From the NCBI RefSeq assembly GCF_000426545.1, contig NZ_AUFO01000017.1, forward strand, positions 62,001-126,000: a DNA stretch of 64,000 nt, in the 5' to 3' direction. The notes below the pieces were generated by a model. The model searched no databases. It was not told where the DNA came from and was given only the letters and a program-made list of their open reading frames with translations. This stretch comes from Paenibacillus massiliensis subsp. panacisoli DSM 21345 (GTDB taxonomy: Bacteria; Bacillota; Bacilli; Paenibacillales; Paenibacillaceae). The position numbers and the translations under genes were made by a program. Shown here piece after piece: positions 27,574 to 36,913 of this stretch (positions are counted from its first letter, which is position 1; each line of letters opens with the position of its first letter).

Positions 27574-29736
27574 GGATGCGAGGGCTTCACCAGCTACCTC
27601 CAGAAAAGCGCCGAAGGTGTCGCATTCCTGAAGCCGATCCAGTAAAGGCTGTTGCCGGATGAGCTCGACACATAGATCGTAGATGCCCATGGCCTGCTCG
27701 TAGTCCTCCTTGCAGATTGAGAGCAGGAATACAGCGTGGACGTGATTGTCCTCATCCCAGGGCAGTGGCTCCTCCAGCAGGCAGATATACACCGCTGTAC
27801 GAGTGGAGCTCAGCTCCAGTGGATGGGGAATAGCCATCCCCATACCGAGTGCGGTGGAGGCCATGGCTTCACGCTCCAGCACCGCTGGCATGAATCCTTC
27901 GGTGACGACACCTTGCTCCAGTAAGCGTGCACTCATTGCCCGCAGGAGAGTATCCTTATCGGTGGCCCGTGGCAGACGCATGAACCATTCAGGCCGGAAA
28001 TACCGGAAGCAGGAGCTCTCTTGCTGCTGGTCACTCGTGCGGACCAGTTGGGTAATGGTCGCCATATCCCGATCAGTCGGAATCGGAGCAACGACGGCAG
28101 CAGGCTTGTTCTTCTGGCCCGGTAACCGGATGGTGGAGATCACCATATCCTCCTTCACGGAGAGCATATCCTCGTATTCCCGCAGGGAGACGACGCGCGT
28201 CACATCCAGCTCGGCGAACAGGGAGCGCAGCCTGGATTCCAGTATGCGTGCCGTGCCATAGCCCGAGCCACAGACGAGCAGGACGGTTTTGCGCCGGCGA
28301 TGCGGAATATGATATTTGCGTTCCAGCGCTGCACCGAAGTGCAAGGCCAGGTAGCCAATTTCGTTATCGTTAATGTCGTATGGATAATAGCTCTGTAGCT
28401 GCTTTACCGCACCAATCGTAACCTCGTAGGCTAGTGGGTAATGCTTGCGGATATGGTGCAGCATCGGGTTGCGCATATTCATGCCATGCTCCAGCCGAAT
28501 CATCATAGGCTTCAGATGAGCATACAGATCGCGGGATAGCCGTTCATCATTACGCAGGTCGTATGCATAGCGCTCATGGATATAGTCGAGCATGCTTCCT
28601 ACAGCGACCAGCAGTCGGTCCGATTGCAGCTCCTGCCACAGCTCTTCGTCCTCGGTCATGCGTTTGCTGGCAATATGCAGCCTTACATAATTCCTCTCAC
28701 CTACGGGACATTCCAATTGATACGCTTGCTCAATATTGCGGATAATGCTATCCGCAAGTAAAGCATCAGGGCCATGGGGACCGTGATTATCAGACGGATC
28801 AAGTGGATTGAGATCACCCAGGTCAGCTAGATTATCGTGGGCATCTGGATCATCAAGATCGTCAGAAGTATCAGGAGCATCAAGATGATCTAGGGCAGGC
28901 TGTCTCTGATCCTGCTGACGTCCCGGAGCTGCCTCCACAGTATTGTCGTCTGAGTATTCTCCAGAGCCAGAGGGCCGCACCTTGGAACCTGATGTGACGG
29001 ATTCAAAATGCTGTAGCCCATGGCCAGATTGAATACGCAAAATCATGACAGCCAGATGGGTGATTAGATCCTTGAGAGCCAAGTCAGCCATCCGTACGTT
29101 GTGCTCGCGCAATTGCTGAACCACCATCCTGCGCAGCTCCGGGATCTGTACAGGATGCAAGAGATGCTCCTGATCCATGGAGCTGCTCAGTGTATGCTCC
29201 TCGTCGCGGACGTCTGCATATTCTGCGAGGCAATAACGAATGCTCTTCTCCTCACCAACGATGCTTACTCCGTGTGATGGCTTGATGGACAGTTGGATCC
29301 CGTACTCCTCCATGATCTGGCGTAAAATCTTCACATCATTGTTCAGCGTTGCCCGGCTAATGTACAGTGAGTCGGCGAGGTCCTCCATACGGATGTCCTG
29401 ATGTGCATTCAGCAGGGCAAATAGCTCGTAGCGGATGCGTTCCTCCGGCGTATCCGGCAGTGGAGGGGCATCGTTCTTCACGGGCGATGTCATGGACAGC
29501 TCGCGATAACGTTGTTCGTCATTGATGACAATGCTATAGCCATGCTGGCGACGTGACTCCATGCGAGCCCCATGAGCTTGAAGGAGGTGATCCAGCTTCT
29601 TCAGATCATCTCGCACCGTCCGCTCGGTAACCTCCAGACGCTCCGCCAATGCACGTGTAGTCCAGCCTTGCTCCTGTCCACCATGGGCCTCCAGCAACCG
29701 AAACAATTTCTTTAATCTCGGGTATGGAAATGTCAT
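27553..29736 (-). CDS. PRD-domain transcriptional activator with PTS EIIB- and EIIA-like domains
   Basis: 727 residues, MtlR/ManR type. Two N-terminal helix-turn-helix modules (TTRALAERLEVTERTVRDDLKK; MEDLADSLYISRATLNNDVK), PRD domains with conserved His, a EIIB-like segment (LLVCGSGYGTARILESRL) and a C-terminal EIIA domain with MAIPHPLE carrying the phospho-His. Such regulators are switched by PTS phosphorylation and activate sugar operons. Here it is the last gene of the mannosidase/PTS operon, so autoregulation is likely. An Asp/Pro-rich repeat (~270-325, LDAPDTSDD-like) is inserted between PRD1 and PRD2. Confidence 0.88.
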   Translation of the reverse strand: MTFPYPRLKKLFRLLEAHGGQEQGWTTRALAERLEVTERTVRDDLKKLDHLLQAHGARMESRRQHGYSIVINDEQRYRELSMTSPVKNDAPPLPDTPEERIRYELFALLNAHQDIRMEDLADSLYISRATLNNDVKILRQIMEEYGIQLSIKPSHGVSIVGEEKSIRYCLAEYADVRDEEHTLSSSMDQEHLLHPVQIPELRRMVVQQLREHNVRMADLALKDLITHLAVMILRIQSGHGLQHFESVTSGSKVRPSGSGEYSDDNTVEAAPGRQQDQRQPALDHLDAPDTSDDLDDPDAHDNLADLGDLNPLDPSDNHGPHGPDALLADSIIRNIEQAYQLECPVGERNYVRLHIASKRMTEDEELWQELQSDRLLVAVGSMLDYIHERYAYDLRNDERLSRDLYAHLKPMMIRLEHGMNMRNPMLHHIRKHYPLAYEVTIGAVKQLQSYYPYDINDNEIGYLALHFGAALERKYHIPHRRRKTVLLVCGSGYGTARILESRLRSLFAELDVTRVVSLREYEDMLSVKEDMVISTIRLPGQKNKPAAVVAPIPTDRDMATITQLVRTSDQQQESSCFRYFRPEWFMRLPRATDKDTLLRAMSARLLEQGVVTEGFMPAVLEREAMASTALGMGMAIPHPLELSSTRTAVYICLLEEPLPWDEDNHVHAVFLLSICKEDYEQAMGIYDLCVELIRQQPLLDRLQECDTFGAFLEVAGEALASKSPELY
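28780..28915. repeat. In-frame Asp/Pro-rich repeat in the PRD regulator
   Basis: The coding strand encodes degenerate nine-residue units such as LDAPDTSDD, LDDPDAHDN, LADLGDLNP, LDPSDNHGP between two conserved domains. Confidence 0.6.
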
Positions 29737-29798
29737 ACCACATCAGACCTCCTTTCCGACTCACCTTATAGAACCGTTCATTGATACCAAATCTTATC

Positions 29799-29875
29799 TG
29801 TGTTCTATTTGTATTCTATTTGTGTTGTATTTGGATTCTATCTATTTTCTATCTGTTTTCTACCCATCTTATATA
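29799..29875. repeat. 11-base tandem repeat, seven units
   Basis: Units TGTGTTCTATT, TGTATTCTATT, TGTGTTGTATT, TGGATTCTATC, TATTTTCTATC, TGTTTTCTACC, then a decayed one. It fills the gap between the PRD regulator and the alpha-mannosidase. Confidence 0.8.
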
Positions 29876-29901
29876 TGTCTTCTAAATGTGCTAATCCTCT
29901 T

Positions 29902-32748
29902 CTACAAGGAGGACTTACGTTCGGCAAGTACCGTCAGCAGCTTGGCGTGGGCCAGCTCGGGCAGCTGTACATAGCTCTCTGCTGCACTGTCAGCAGGCAT
30001 ATCCTCAGGCTTCAGCGGAGCAGCATCTGGACGAGGTTGCTCATCGAGCATGACCTGCTTCAGCTCTACAGGAATGGTGAAGGCCACAGTCGCTGCTGCC
30101 TGCCCATTCAGGTACGGGTTGAACACACGCAGGATATAGCCATCGGCGTGCTCAGCTTTCTTGAAGGCGCTCACTACAGCATCAGAATCTGGTGCGAACG
30201 ACATCAGGCTATAGCTCGGCTCCAATATTCTGTCCTCGTCACGGAAGGCGAAGATCAGTCGTCCATTCAGAAAATCACACAGCTGATAGCTGCTCATCGG
30301 TGTCAGATACTCCCGAGCGGCCTTCGCAATATTTGCCTCATCAAAGCTGGATTCATGCAGATGCAGAGCAAAGGTGCAGGACAGCTTTCCTAGCAGCTGC
30401 GCGTCAGGCGTAGCCACGATTTTCTCACCAGAAGCTCTACCCGGGCGATAGACGAGGTTCTCCTTGCCCATGAAGCCGAAGGTACGGAACAGGGTCAGGG
30501 CAATGGTGGTATAGCCATCTCCCACAATCTCGTACTCGCGCACGCCCTCCGTCATGACCATCATGCCGCGTGTACCGTCATTTAATCCGGCATAGCTCTG
30601 CATGGCCTCAATGGTAATCGGCTTCTCCTGCCATTGCTCGGCCTCCCAGATCGCTGTTTCTGGTAGAGAAGTAGGCCGGGTAATGACACCGAAGGGCTGG
30701 TCCGCGATGGACAGACTGGAGGCGATGCCTGTGTCAAATAGCACCCGCAGACGGTGACTTAGCACCTGATTGTCGGCTTCTACCACGTAGCGAATCAATC
30801 GCTCTCCCCGGCGCAGGGTGACACGCACATGGAGCGGCAGCTTGCTGCTGCACAGGCCGATAGCCCGTTCCTCCAGATTGCTGGGCACGTCCATAGCCAG
30901 ACGTAGGGACAGCTCCTGCGATACAGGTGTATACTCCGTTACCGTCTGAACATCACAGCCGAGGGAGGAGACCACCAGGTCAGACTCTGGCGGAGAATAG
31001 TTGTAGGAATCGCCATCGTCGCCGTTATCCTCGAATACCATCTGATCACGGTATGTGCGCCCGGAATCTTTGTCCGTAATCGTCAGTGCGCCGTTCGTCT
31101 GCACTTCAATGACATAATGCTCATTCTCGATAATGGTGCCATTGGAGCGAACAGGCAGGCTATCCGTGCTGGAGGGAGCTATGCTCTGTCCACGTGAGGC
31201 ATCCGTGCCTTCAAGTGCCTGCTGTTGGTTCTCGACAGATGGTGAGTGGGATGAATCAACAGGACGTATATCCTCTGCTCCCGCAAAATCAAATACGATC
31301 TGTGTGTAGCCCATAGGAGGAATCTCACTCAGGTTCACCAGCAGCTTCGCGCGGAATACACGTTCAGGCAAATACACCTTGCGACTCGGGTTCAGATCGA
31401 TATGCTGTCCGAGCACATAGTCTGTCTGTTCTACTTTTTCGATAATAGCATATTCCAGCTTGCGACCATGCAGATCGCGAATGACGAATGGCTTATCAGG
31501 CAGATAGGCATCAAGCTCCGTAACTCCGGTGCGGACGTAAGGCAGTGTATTGAAAATGGTAAAGGCAAAGGTCTCCTCCTGCTTGATCTGGGAGGCAATC
31601 ATACGCATGTGCAGGTCGAGCAGGTTGACGCCAATATCGTGTGCCTGCTTGTAGCGGAAGGCCACATCCTGATTCGTCGTATCACTGTTGCAGCCCCCGA
31701 TGCTGTCATGCGCGGCATTCTCGAACATCAGCTTCCAGATATCCTCGATAATCCGGTGCGGGTAGTCATGTCCGAGCGAGTGACTGATGGCCAGTATCGG
31801 CTCAAGTGTATTCACAATGAAGTTCTCGATCTGGTTGTTCATTTGCTTCAGATCAGCCCGGGTGGAGAAGATGGATTTGTGAATACGCATATGCTTCGCT
31901 TCCATCAGCTCGCCCTTGAGCACAGGCAGATCGTGGCTCGCTTGCTGGATCTCCTGCATGAAGCGCTCCGGCTCGTTCATCACATATTCGCGTGTCGTGT
32001 CCAATTCGTTGAAGCGACGGATCAGCTCTGGCAGATTTTTGCGTACAGGGGCCTGATCAAATCCGTTGGGGAAATAGACATGGCGCGTCGAGGCCTTCGC
32101 CTCCAGGGCGCTAATCTGCTTGTGCAAGTAGGCGGGTAGATCCGCTTCATCCTCGGGAATATTTCCGCCGTAGTAGTAGCCGAAAGGCATCTGGACAGCG
32201 AATACCGTACTGCCGTCAGAGCCCTCCCAGGTGAACTCGGTCTTCGGATTCGTGTTGTCTGCGACACCACGCCAGAACAGGAAGTGCTCAATGCCGAATT
32301 CGCGATAGATCTGTGGCATCTGGGCCGATTGTCCGAAGGCATCCGGTACATAGCCGAGCTTCATGGCATGGCCGAATTTGCGTGCCGTCTCCATCCCATA
32401 GTACAGATTACGCACGATCGACTCTCCAGAAATGACAAGCTGGTCCGTCTGGGTGTACCATGGTCCGGTCATCAGACGCTTACTCTCCACGAGCTGCCGA
32501 ATCCGACCCTCATCCTCTGGACACCAGCGCAGATAATCATCGAGCAACGATCCTTGCGCATCCAACAGATAGAAGTGGAAGCCATCAGCTTGCTCTAGCG
32601 TCTCCAGTACCTCCTTCACATGCTTCACGAGATACACCTTGGAGCGAGAGGTGGTGAAATACCACTCCCGGTCCCAATGCGTGTGCGGAATGACATGTAC
32701 CTTGGTCTTGCTAGTGTTGTCTACATTGTTATTTACGGTATGGTTCAT
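29902..32748 (-). CDS. mngB: GH38 alpha-mannosidase (MngB-like)
   Basis: 948 residues from ATG 32748, chosen for GGAGGGAG nine to ten bases upstream; the longer frame to 32808 has no signal. The family marks are VHVIPHTHWDREWYF at the start (zinc His and Asp), GYVPDAFGQSAQMPQI with the nucleophile Asp, HFLFWRGV, and NAAHDSIGGC. Cytoplasmic, no signal peptide. In Escherichia coli MngB cleaves 6-phospho-mannosylglycerate after PTS uptake; here the three fructose-type PTS genes upstream in the same operon fit uptake of a mannoside. A Ser/Gln-rich stretch (~505-535) interrupts the middle of the protein. Confidence 0.88.
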   Translation of the reverse strand: MNHTVNNNVDNTSKTKVHVIPHTHWDREWYFTTSRSKVYLVKHVKEVLETLEQADGFHFYLLDAQGSLLDDYLRWCPEDEGRIRQLVESKRLMTGPWYTQTDQLVISGESIVRNLYYGMETARKFGHAMKLGYVPDAFGQSAQMPQIYREFGIEHFLFWRGVADNTNPKTEFTWEGSDGSTVFAVQMPFGYYYGGNIPEDEADLPAYLHKQISALEAKASTRHVYFPNGFDQAPVRKNLPELIRRFNELDTTREYVMNEPERFMQEIQQASHDLPVLKGELMEAKHMRIHKSIFSTRADLKQMNNQIENFIVNTLEPILAISHSLGHDYPHRIIEDIWKLMFENAAHDSIGGCNSDTTNQDVAFRYKQAHDIGVNLLDLHMRMIASQIKQEETFAFTIFNTLPYVRTGVTELDAYLPDKPFVIRDLHGRKLEYAIIEKVEQTDYVLGQHIDLNPSRKVYLPERVFRAKLLVNLSEIPPMGYTQIVFDFAGAEDIRPVDSSHSPSVENQQQALEGTDASRGQSIAPSSTDSLPVRSNGTIIENEHYVIEVQTNGALTITDKDSGRTYRDQMVFEDNGDDGDSYNYSPPESDLVVSSLGCDVQTVTEYTPVSQELSLRLAMDVPSNLEERAIGLCSSKLPLHVRVTLRRGERLIRYVVEADNQVLSHRLRVLFDTGIASSLSIADQPFGVITRPTSLPETAIWEAEQWQEKPITIEAMQSYAGLNDGTRGMMVMTEGVREYEIVGDGYTTIALTLFRTFGFMGKENLVYRPGRASGEKIVATPDAQLLGKLSCTFALHLHESSFDEANIAKAAREYLTPMSSYQLCDFLNGRLIFAFRDEDRILEPSYSLMSFAPDSDAVVSAFKKAEHADGYILRVFNPYLNGQAAATVAFTIPVELKQVMLDEQPRPDAAPLKPEDMPADSAAESYVQLPELAHAKLLTVLAERKSSL

Positions 32749-32804
32749 CTCTGTTAGCTCCCTCCAAAAACGCATTTCTACACAGTCAGCATCTATTCGA
32801 ATCC

Positions 32805-32895
32805 TCAAGTCTACAGACAGTTCAATCTACAACAATACAATTCTGCATTCTACATTTTCGAACTCTACAGTGCTGCATATCAAGCAGTTATACAG
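32805..32895. repeat. Degenerate short repeat between PTS EIIC and mannosidase
   Basis: Diverged 12-16-base units around TCTACAGACAGTTCAA, TCTACAACAATACAA, TCTACATTTTCGAAC, TCTACAGTGCTGC. Confidence 0.5.
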
Positions 32896-32907
32896 CAAGC
32901 TAATTCC

Positions 32908-34023
32908 TTAGTCGAAGACAAGCTCAATCTCTTCGCCGTTCTTCTTCACGGAAGCGTCCTTGGACGCGGCCTTCTGCTCTTCCTCATCCTTGAAGTTCAC
33001 CAGCATGGTACCGCCTGCGATCAGGAGTGCCCCAACAATGCCGCCTGCCAGATAGGCCAGCGGAGTCCCAACGGAAATGGCGCCATACAGCCCACCAATC
33101 GGTGGCATAATGACATGAGCGCCCAGCAGAGCCGTCACCGCAGCACCCGCTGCACAGGCGATCATATTGACGGGAATTAGCTTCGCCGGATTGCGCAGTG
33201 TGAATGGAATGGCCCCTTCCGTAATACCGATTACGCCCATAATGACGGAACCTTTGCCTGCCTCGCGGAACGTCTTGGAGAAGCGTGCTCTCATCAGCAG
33301 TGTTGCCAGGCCATAGCCGAGCGGCGGGATGCAGATGGCAATATTGATGAAGATATTCGGCAAATACACCCCGGAGAGGAACAGCGCGTTGCCAGCCATC
33401 CAGGCTGCCTTGTTGACGGGACCCCCCAGGTCAAAGCCAATCATGGCCCCAAGAATTATTGCCAGGACGATTGCATTCGTACCGCTCTGACTCATGTATT
33501 GCAGCCAGTTCACCAGATACGTATTGATGGCGCTCAGTGGGCCTCCCAGAACGACGGCCATCAGGACGCCTGTCAGGCCGACGGTAATGAGCGGCAGGAT
33601 AATCAGGGGGACAGAGCCAGCTGCCGGACCGGTAATTTTGACCTTATTGCGCACCCATAGGGTGATGTATCCGGCAAAAAAGCCGGAGATCAGAGCTCCA
33701 AGGAAGCCAGCGTTGGTCTGCTGGGCAAGTACGCCGCCGATCAGACCTGCAGCGAGGGCGGGCTTATCGGCAATCGAGTAGGCAATGAAGCCGGACAATA
33801 CGATGGTCAGCAGGCCGATACCGCTCCAGCCCACATTTTCCACCAGATACAGAATATGAAGGAATCCGCTTTCATCTTTATACGGACCAAAATCGGTGAC
33901 GCCCATCGTCAATCCGATGATTTTACACACAGCGACAATAAGCGATCCGGCAATAATGACCGGCAGCAAATATGAAATACCTGTCATCAGATGTGTTTTT
34001 GCTTCGCTTAACCATTTCTTCAT
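32908..34023 (-). CDS. PTS fructose-type EIIC permease
   Basis: 371 residues with nine to ten hydrophobic segments (GISYLLPVIIAGSLIVAVCK, ALAAGLIGGVLAQQTNAGFLGALISGF). Conserved EIIC-fructose marks are GFDLGGPVNKAAW and GITEGAIPFTLRNP. A charged tail follows the last helix. It lies 55 bases after EIIB in the same operon and forms the membrane channel for the sugar that the alpha-mannosidase then cuts. Confidence 0.88.
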   Translation of the reverse strand: MKKWLSEAKTHLMTGISYLLPVIIAGSLIVAVCKIIGLTMGVTDFGPYKDESGFLHILYLVENVGWSGIGLLTIVLSGFIAYSIADKPALAAGLIGGVLAQQTNAGFLGALISGFFAGYITLWVRNKVKITGPAAGSVPLIILPLITVGLTGVLMAVVLGGPLSAINTYLVNWLQYMSQSGTNAIVLAIILGAMIGFDLGGPVNKAAWMAGNALFLSGVYLPNIFINIAICIPPLGYGLATLLMRARFSKTFREAGKGSVIMGVIGITEGAIPFTLRNPAKLIPVNMIACAAGAAVTALLGAHVIMPPIGGLYGAISVGTPLAYLAGGIVGALLIAGGTMLVNFKDEEEQKAASKDASVKKNGEEIELVFD

Positions 34024-34078
34024 CGTAATCTCTCCTCATAGGAAGATATCCCCGGCTGACCGGGGCAAAGAGTATTAA

Positions 34079-34399
34079 TTATTGCTTGGCGGCTACCGCC
34101 TGAACCGCTTTGGTCAGGACTGCCTCCGCATTGTTCACGGCATGGCCGATCTTGACACGTACAATCTGCTTATCCTCGAATCGCTCCATGTCCTTGACGG
34201 TCTGATCCGAGGCGATCAAGACGAAGCTGGCTTCTGCAATATCCTCTGTAGTCAGCTTGTTAACCTGGCCCATTGCGCCTTGTTGCTCGACCTTGATCTC
34301 ATAGCCAAGCTGCTGTGCAGCTTTTTCGAGCGCTTTGGCTGCCATCGGTGTATGGGCAAGGCCTGCAATGCAAGAAGTAACGCCAACGATTTTCATCAT
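34079..34399 (-). CDS. PTS fructose-type EIIB
   Basis: 106 residues, with the active Cys in VTSCIAGLAHTPMAA and KIGHAVNNAE near the end, as in fructose/mannitol-type IIB proteins. It takes phosphate from EIIA and passes it to the sugar in EIIC. The start overlaps the EIIA stop by four bases (ATGA), a sign of coupled translation. Confidence 0.88.
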   Translation of the reverse strand: MMKIVGVTSCIAGLAHTPMAAKALEKAAQQLGYEIKVEQQGAMGQVNKLTTEDIAEASFVLIASDQTVKDMERFEDKQIVRVKIGHAVNNAEAVLTKAVQAVAAKQ

Positions 34400-34851
34400 G
34401 ATACCAATCCTTCCGTATGTTGTTGTAGCAGTGCGTAGATGTCCTCCGACTGCTGTGCCTGTGCAATGGCTGTCTTGAAGGAGTCCTCCAGTAGCAGTGT
34501 CGCCAGGGATGAAATGATCTGCAGATGAGACATATCCACCTGATGCTTCGGTACGAGAATTGTGAAAATGTACTGAACTGGTTTGCCGTCATGAGCGGCC
34601 CAGTCAATCGGTTCCTCCAGACGAATCACCATAACGGCCGGTTGCTGAATAGCTGTGCTCTGGGTATGCGGAATGGCGAAATGATCCTGCAGGCCAGTGG
34701 AGTAGATATGCTCGCGCTCCCACAGATCCTGTATCACCTGCTCGGGGTGAACGGTTAGCTGTAGCTTGGCTGCTTGCTCGGCAATGAATTCAAATACGGC
34801 CTGCTTGCTGTGCAGGGGCTGATCCAGAAAAATATGTTCTTTTGTAATCAT
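34396..34851 (-). CDS. PTS fructose-type EIIA
   Basis: 151 residues; the phospho-His lies in FAIPHTQS. GGAGAGACC precedes the ATG. First gene of the minus-strand EIIA-EIIB-EIIC-mannosidase-regulator operon, with a cre site about 100 bases upstream. It accepts phosphate from HPr and hands it to EIIB. Confidence 0.88.
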   Translation of the reverse strand: MITKEHIFLDQPLHSKQAVFEFIAEQAAKLQLTVHPEQVIQDLWEREHIYSTGLQDHFAIPHTQSTAIQQPAVMVIRLEEPIDWAAHDGKPVQYIFTILVPKHQVDMSHLQIISSLATLLLEDSFKTAIAQAQQSEDIYALLQQHTEGLVS

Positions 34852-34882
34852 TGAAGGTCTCTCCTCCTTCCTTACATCTCTA

Positions 34883-34950
34883 TAGTGGGTGCGTGTCTTG
34901 CTATGCGTCTTGCTATTTACTGCTATGGGTACTGCTATGTGTCTTGACGT
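34883..34950. repeat. 12-base degenerate repeat upstream of the PTS operon
   Basis: Units GCGTGTCTTGCTAT, GCGTCTTGCTAT, TTACTGCTAT, GGGTACTGCTAT, GTGTCTTGACG lie between EIIA and the cre site. Confidence 0.6.
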
Positions 34951-34951
34951 C

Positions 34952-34965
34952 TATAAGCGCTTACA
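34952..34965 (-). promoter_or_regulatory. CcpA (cre) site of the mannoside PTS operon
   Basis: On the minus strand TGTAAGCGCTTATA fits the cre consensus TGWAARCGYTWNCW with one mismatch. It lies ~100 bases upstream of the EIIA start, consistent with catabolite control. Confidence 0.65.
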
Positions 34966-35136
34966 GGACCATTGTAGCCGATAGGCTGGACGGTTTTAAT
35001 CTAGAAAATTTCCGCGTGCTGCGGAAAATCGTTAGCAGATGCTTGTGGCTTCGTGTATACCCTGCATATGCGGAGGCTGTGAAGAAATCTCGGACGCGTG
35101 CTATAATCTCCTCAGCATGCAGAGAGGAGTGTGGCG

Positions 35137-35592
35137 GTGAAGGTTAACATTAGCATGATCCCAGCCGAGGAAGAGGAGGAAGTCCACCTCCACATCCATA
35201 CGATGAGTGAGACGATCACACAGGCTATCCAACTGTTGACCTCTCCGGACAAGACAGTCAAGCATTTGCTAGGCAAGCAGGACGGGACCTTTTACAAGCT
35301 TGACGTCGATGAAGTCTTCTATCTCGAATCCATTGACCGTAGACTATTCGTCTACACGGGCACGCAGACCTATGAGCTGGCGGACAAGCTGTACGTGCTG
35401 GAAGAGCAGTTATCCGGGCTTGGCTTCGTGCGAATATCCAAATCCATGCTGCTGAATCTGAACAAGATTCATTCCTTCTATCCCAAGCTTAGCGGTAATC
35501 TGGAGGCGGTCCTAATCAATCAGGAGAAGGTATCCATCTCAAGACGGTATGTGCCTGGTCTGAAAAAGCAGCTGGGAATGAGGGAGGCGTAA
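35137..35592 (+). CDS. LytTR-type transcriptional regulator
   Basis: 151 residues from GTG 35137, chosen because GAGGAG ends seven bases ahead; an upstream GTG at 35131 is too close to it. A short acidic N-terminus (EEEEEVHLHIH) precedes a LytTR DNA-binding domain (DEVFYLESIDRRLFVYT, GFVRISKSMLLNLNKI, EKVSISRRYVPGLKK). It has no receiver domain and is directly followed by a DUF3021 membrane protein. Such two-gene units (LytTR regulatory systems) use the membrane partner as a brake; the regulator commonly controls its own promoter. A TATAAT box lies at 35102-35107. Confidence 0.85.
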   Translation: MKVNISMIPAEEEEEVHLHIHTMSETITQAIQLLTSPDKTVKHLLGKQDGTFYKLDVDEVFYLESIDRRLFVYTGTQTYELADKLYVLEEQLSGLGFVRISKSMLLNLNKIHSFYPKLSGNLEAVLINQEKVSISRRYVPGLKKQLGMREA

Positions 35593-36000
35593 ATGATGAT
35601 TCGCCGGATTCAGCAGGTACTGCGGCTCAGCGCCACGATTTTCACCGTGTGTGTAGTGCTTCAGCTAGTAACTGGTCATCAAGTGAATAATGAGATGCTG
35701 CTCGGGCTGCTCATTTGCTCTGTTGGGGCATCTCTGGTGAGATTTTTATTATTTAGAGAGTTCTTGGCGGAAGCCACCGTTGCTAAGCAATTGCTGTATA
35801 TGCTGGTCGTGTGGCTGATGGTCGTGGCCTTTAACTTCTTGTTCCAGTGGGGAATGTCCGTGGGCGGTATATTCGGCAATGCAGGCTTGGTGCTTATTAC
35901 ATACGTGTGTGTCCGCTTCATCAGCTATCGGCATGACAAGACCGAGGTTAGAGAAATGAACAGGCTATTGGAGCAGCTCAGAAGAAAGGATACGCCGTAG
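35593..36000 (+). CDS. DUF3021 membrane protein, LytTR partner
   Basis: 135 residues starting immediately after the LytTR stop. Four hydrophobic segments (ATIFTVCVVLQLV, LLGLLICSVGASLVRFL, LLYMLVVWLMVVAFNFLF, GLVLITYVCVRFISY) with a charged C-terminal tail, the layout of DUF3021. By analogy with known LytTR regulatory systems it probably inhibits the regulator at the membrane. Confidence 0.8.
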   Translation: MMIRRIQQVLRLSATIFTVCVVLQLVTGHQVNNEMLLGLLICSVGASLVRFLLFREFLAEATVAKQLLYMLVVWLMVVAFNFLFQWGMSVGGIFGNAGLVLITYVCVRFISYRHDKTEVREMNRLLEQLRRKDTP

Positions 36001-36148
36001 AGGAACCCCCGTGGAGGGTGCAATTCATGTGTTAAAAAAGACCGCTTAGGCAGGCGATTAAGCCGCTTGCGTCAGAGTCTATTGTTCCTGCTGCATGGTT
36101 AGTGTACGCTTGGGCCACATAAGATCATGTGGGAGGAAGGGACATCTG

Positions 36149-36652
36149 ATGTTTATTGTAGAGGTTATTCGACAGACGCCGCTGTATATTTGGTTTTTGC
36201 TGGCTTTTCTTATTTTTCGAGGACTTCAATCGGCCAAGGACGGGGTGCTGAGCATTCCGAAGATGATGATCGTTCCAGTGATATTCATGCTATGGGGCTT
36301 GGAGACGATATTTACTCGCTTTGAGCATTTGGGAGTAGCGCTGGTGGGCTATTTGCTGTGTGCAGGTATGGGTACGCTCGCCGGGAATGCTCTATATGCG
36401 AAATACAGAACGATCTACCAAAAGGAGCAGCGCTTCTATCGCTCAGGTACCTATCTACCGCTGGTCATCATTCTGATGAATTTTGTAGTGAAATATGCGT
36501 TGAATGTCAGTCTGGCTTTGAATCCTTCGTTATATGGCAATCTGATGTTCACCGTGCTCTATTGTCTGTTCAGCGGTGTATCTGTCGGATTGTTCATTGG
36601 GGGCATCTGGAATGCGTATGTATGCTCATCACGCCTGAAATTCAGTATGTAG
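36149..36652 (+). CDS. Multi-spanning membrane protein (DUF6622-like)
   Basis: 167 residues from ATG 36149, chosen for GGAAGGGA just upstream. Five hydrophobic segments, beginning MFIVEVIRQTPLYIWFLLAFLI with the often conserved RGLQSAKDG just after. Similar to small DUF6622/DUF1453-type integral membrane proteins; no function is known. It follows the LytTR/DUF3021 pair by ~150 bases on the same strand, so co-regulation is possible. Terminator at 36678. Confidence 0.7.
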   Translation: MFIVEVIRQTPLYIWFLLAFLIFRGLQSAKDGVLSIPKMMIVPVIFMLWGLETIFTRFEHLGVALVGYLLCAGMGTLAGNALYAKYRTIYQKEQRFYRSGTYLPLVIILMNFVVKYALNVSLALNPSLYGNLMFTVLYCLFSGVSVGLFIGGIWNAYVCSSRLKFSM

Positions 36653-36677
36653 CATCTGGAAGACTTGCAAGCTGAGA

Positions 36678-36703
36678 AGAGCTGAGAGACAGCTCTTTTT
36701 TTC
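36678..36703 (+). terminator. Rho-independent terminator
   Basis: AAGAGCTG pairs with CAGCTCTT around AGAG(A), followed by a T run. Confidence 0.75.
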
Positions 36704-36840
36704 TTGTCTCGGAATCAAGAAGAAGGACTTGCAGGTCTCCAGAATCACTTGTTGTGCTGTGATATTTCATGGGTGTGTAGGCACGGGGCAAGAAGGTGTA
36801 TACTTATGCCGAAAATGAGCGAATTTCCTTATCCAATTTA

Positions 36841-36869
36841 TTGAAGAGCGACAGAGTTTGACATATAAT
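36841..36869 (+). promoter_or_regulatory. Promoter for the coiled-coil pair
   Basis: TTGAAG at 36841, a 17-base spacer and TATAAT at 36864, 45 bases before the ATG of the coiled-coil protein. Confidence 0.55.
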
Positions 36870-36913
36870 CAAATGGATGAAGAATTTGTAAAACACACTG
36901 GGGGAGATCACGC

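Noticed and set aside
31402..32139. 245-codon plus-strand frame
   Set aside because: Antisense to the alpha-mannosidase gene, whose motifs and ribosome binding site are clear.
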